Shown here piece after piece: positions 63,407-64,000 of a DNA stretch of 64,000 bases (its first letter is position 1; every line of letters starts with the position of its first letter). Location: contig CALCOY010000015.1 in the NCBI GenBank assembly GCA_937897325.1, positions 240,304 to 304,303 of the forward strand. Reading direction: 5' to 3'. The notes below the pieces were generated by a model. The model was not told where the DNA came from, did not search any database, and saw only the letters and a program-made list of their open reading frames with translations. A program made the position numbers and the translations under genes. The DNA is from an uncultured Shimia sp. (GTDB lineage Bacteria > Pseudomonadota > Alphaproteobacteria > Rhodobacterales > Rhodobacteraceae).

Positions 63407-63901
63407 ATGTCCAAGAAACAGCACTACAAACTCACCGTGAACGGTACGGAAACGAAATTGCTTGCCGAACCGCGCGAACTTCTCATCTACACTCTGCGGG
63501 AAAGGCTGAACATCACAGGGCCACATATCGGGTGTGAAACCTCCCATTGCGGGGCCTGCACGGTGACGATTGACGGCAAGTCCGTGAAGGCCTGCACGAT
63601 GTTTGTCGCGCAGGCAGACGGTAAGGACGTCACCACCATCGAAGGGCTTGGCTCTCCCGATGCGTTGCATCCGCTGCAAGAGGCCTTTCGGGAACATCAT
63701 GGGCTGCAATGCGGTTATTGCACGCCGGGCATGATCACCCGCGCCGCCAAGCTTCTGGAGGAAAACCCCAACCCGACCGAGGAAGAGATCCGCTTTGGAA
63801 TGGCGGGCAATCTTTGCCGCTGCACCGGCTATCAGAACATCGTGAAATCCATTCAGGCCGCTGCGGTTGAGATGAACGCGGCCAAGGAGGCAGCCCAATG
63901 A
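63407..63901 (+). CDS. coxS: Aerobic CO dehydrogenase small (2x[2Fe-2S]) subunit
   Basis: A 164-aa iron-sulfur protein. Plant-type cluster ligands are C43, C48, C51 and C63; the second cluster uses C102, C105, C137 and C139 (CGYCTPG and CRC). Both clusters relay electrons from the molybdenum-copper site to CoxM. The ATG at 63407 follows GAGGGAA; the longer open frame is inside coxM. The stop overlaps the coxL ATG. Confidence 0.93.
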   Translation: MSKKQHYKLTVNGTETKLLAEPRELLIYTLRERLNITGPHIGCETSHCGACTVTIDGKSVKACTMFVAQADGKDVTTIEGLGSPDALHPLQEAFREHHGLQCGYCTPGMITRAAKLLEENPNPTEEEIRFGMAGNLCRCTGYQNIVKSIQAAAVEMNAAKEAAQ

Positions 63902-64000
63902 AGGACGAAGTGGAAAACCGCGAAGACCGCGTCGCCAACCTCAAGGGCATGGGCTGCTCGCGCAAGCGGGTCGAGGATGCGCGCTTTACCCAAGGCAAGG
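63898..64000 (+). CDS. coxL: Aerobic CO dehydrogenase large subunit (5' fragment)
   Basis: The first 34 codons only; the gene runs off the right edge. [20 protein letters not shown] matches the N-terminus of Oligotropha form I CoxL (QGMGCKRKRVEDIRFTQGK). The active-site loop that would prove form I (AYXCSFR) lies beyond the window. The ATG overlaps the coxS stop by 4 bp (ATGA). Confidence 0.88.
   Translation, partial: MKDEVENREDRVANLKGMGCSRKRVEDARFTQGK

Noticed and set aside
62542..63901. Form II CO dehydrogenase or xanthine dehydrogenase
   Set aside because: Gene order M-S-L and the CoxL N-terminal match to Oligotropha favour form I; final proof by the CoxL loop lies outside the window.
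1..64000. tRNA, rRNA, CRISPR arrays, insertion sequences or prophage
   Set aside because: None seen: intergenic gaps are short, no transposase or repeat-spacer pattern appears, and no cloverleaf-like sequence stood out by eye. A covariance-model search was not possible here.

Overview
The window reads as chromosome of a marine aerobic anoxygenic phototroph of the Rhodobacterales (Roseobacter/Rhodobacter group). The evidence is a purple-bacterial photosynthesis gene cluster in the Rhodobacter order (crtDC, crtEF, bchCXYZ, pufQBALMX, dxs), a sodium-pumping NADH:quinone reductase, and a form I aerobic CO dehydrogenase operon at the right edge. The DNA is GC-rich, densely coded and has many overlapping genes. 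I see no rRNA, tRNA, CRISPR array or insertion sequence.

Layout. (1) 1-3357: the end of an assimilatory nitrite/sulfite reductase, its CysJ-like diflavin partner, and a ring-cleaving-dioxygenase-type VOC protein. (2) 3391-14658: a divergent sugar or polyol locus. Leftward are a COG4091/SAF oxidoreductase, AcoA/AcoB/AcoC-like dehydrogenase subunits and a SorC regulator. Rightward are a CUT1 ABC transporter and a PfkB kinase with an unusual Cys-rich catalytic loop, followed by two unrecognised genes. (3) 15997-24123: a CBS protein, then nqrM-apbE divergent from nqrABCDEF. (4) 24120-28244: a ynjFBCD-type module (CDP-alcohol phosphotransferase plus ABC transporter). (5) 28436-29017: a DUF922/HEXXH protein. 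(6) 29014-43844: the photosynthesis cluster. It carries two tandem pairs of PpsR/CrtJ operators, a 53-codon ORF between bchX and bchY, and a five-unit 11-nt repeat abutting bchZ. (7) 43841-55704: a 13-gene, mostly overlapping, TetR-headed catabolic operon with a peptide-type ABC transporter and a divergent quinone reductase. (8) 56385-61200: an HDAC-family deacetylase, a four-gene convergent set including YunG-like and cupin proteins, an M20 peptidase and an AhpD-like protein. (9) 61291-64000: a MHYT-LytTR regulator (CoxC type), coxM, coxS and the first codons of coxL.

How the parts fit. Light (puf/bch/crt) and CO oxidation both supplement heterotrophic growth on substrates imported by three ABC systems. 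Nqr couples NADH oxidation to sodium export. The dxs gene downstream of pufX supplies isoprenoid precursor for the carotenoids and the bacteriochlorophyll tail. The photosynthesis cluster is only partial: crtA/I/B, puhA and the early bch genes are not here, so they lie elsewhere.

Most interesting items: the GTCGGT 11-nt array before bchZ, the 53-aa ORF inside the chlorophyllide reductase operon, the absence of a usable crtC start codon, the two uncharacterised catabolic loci, and five convergent gene pairs that share a 4-nt CTAG/TTAG double stop.
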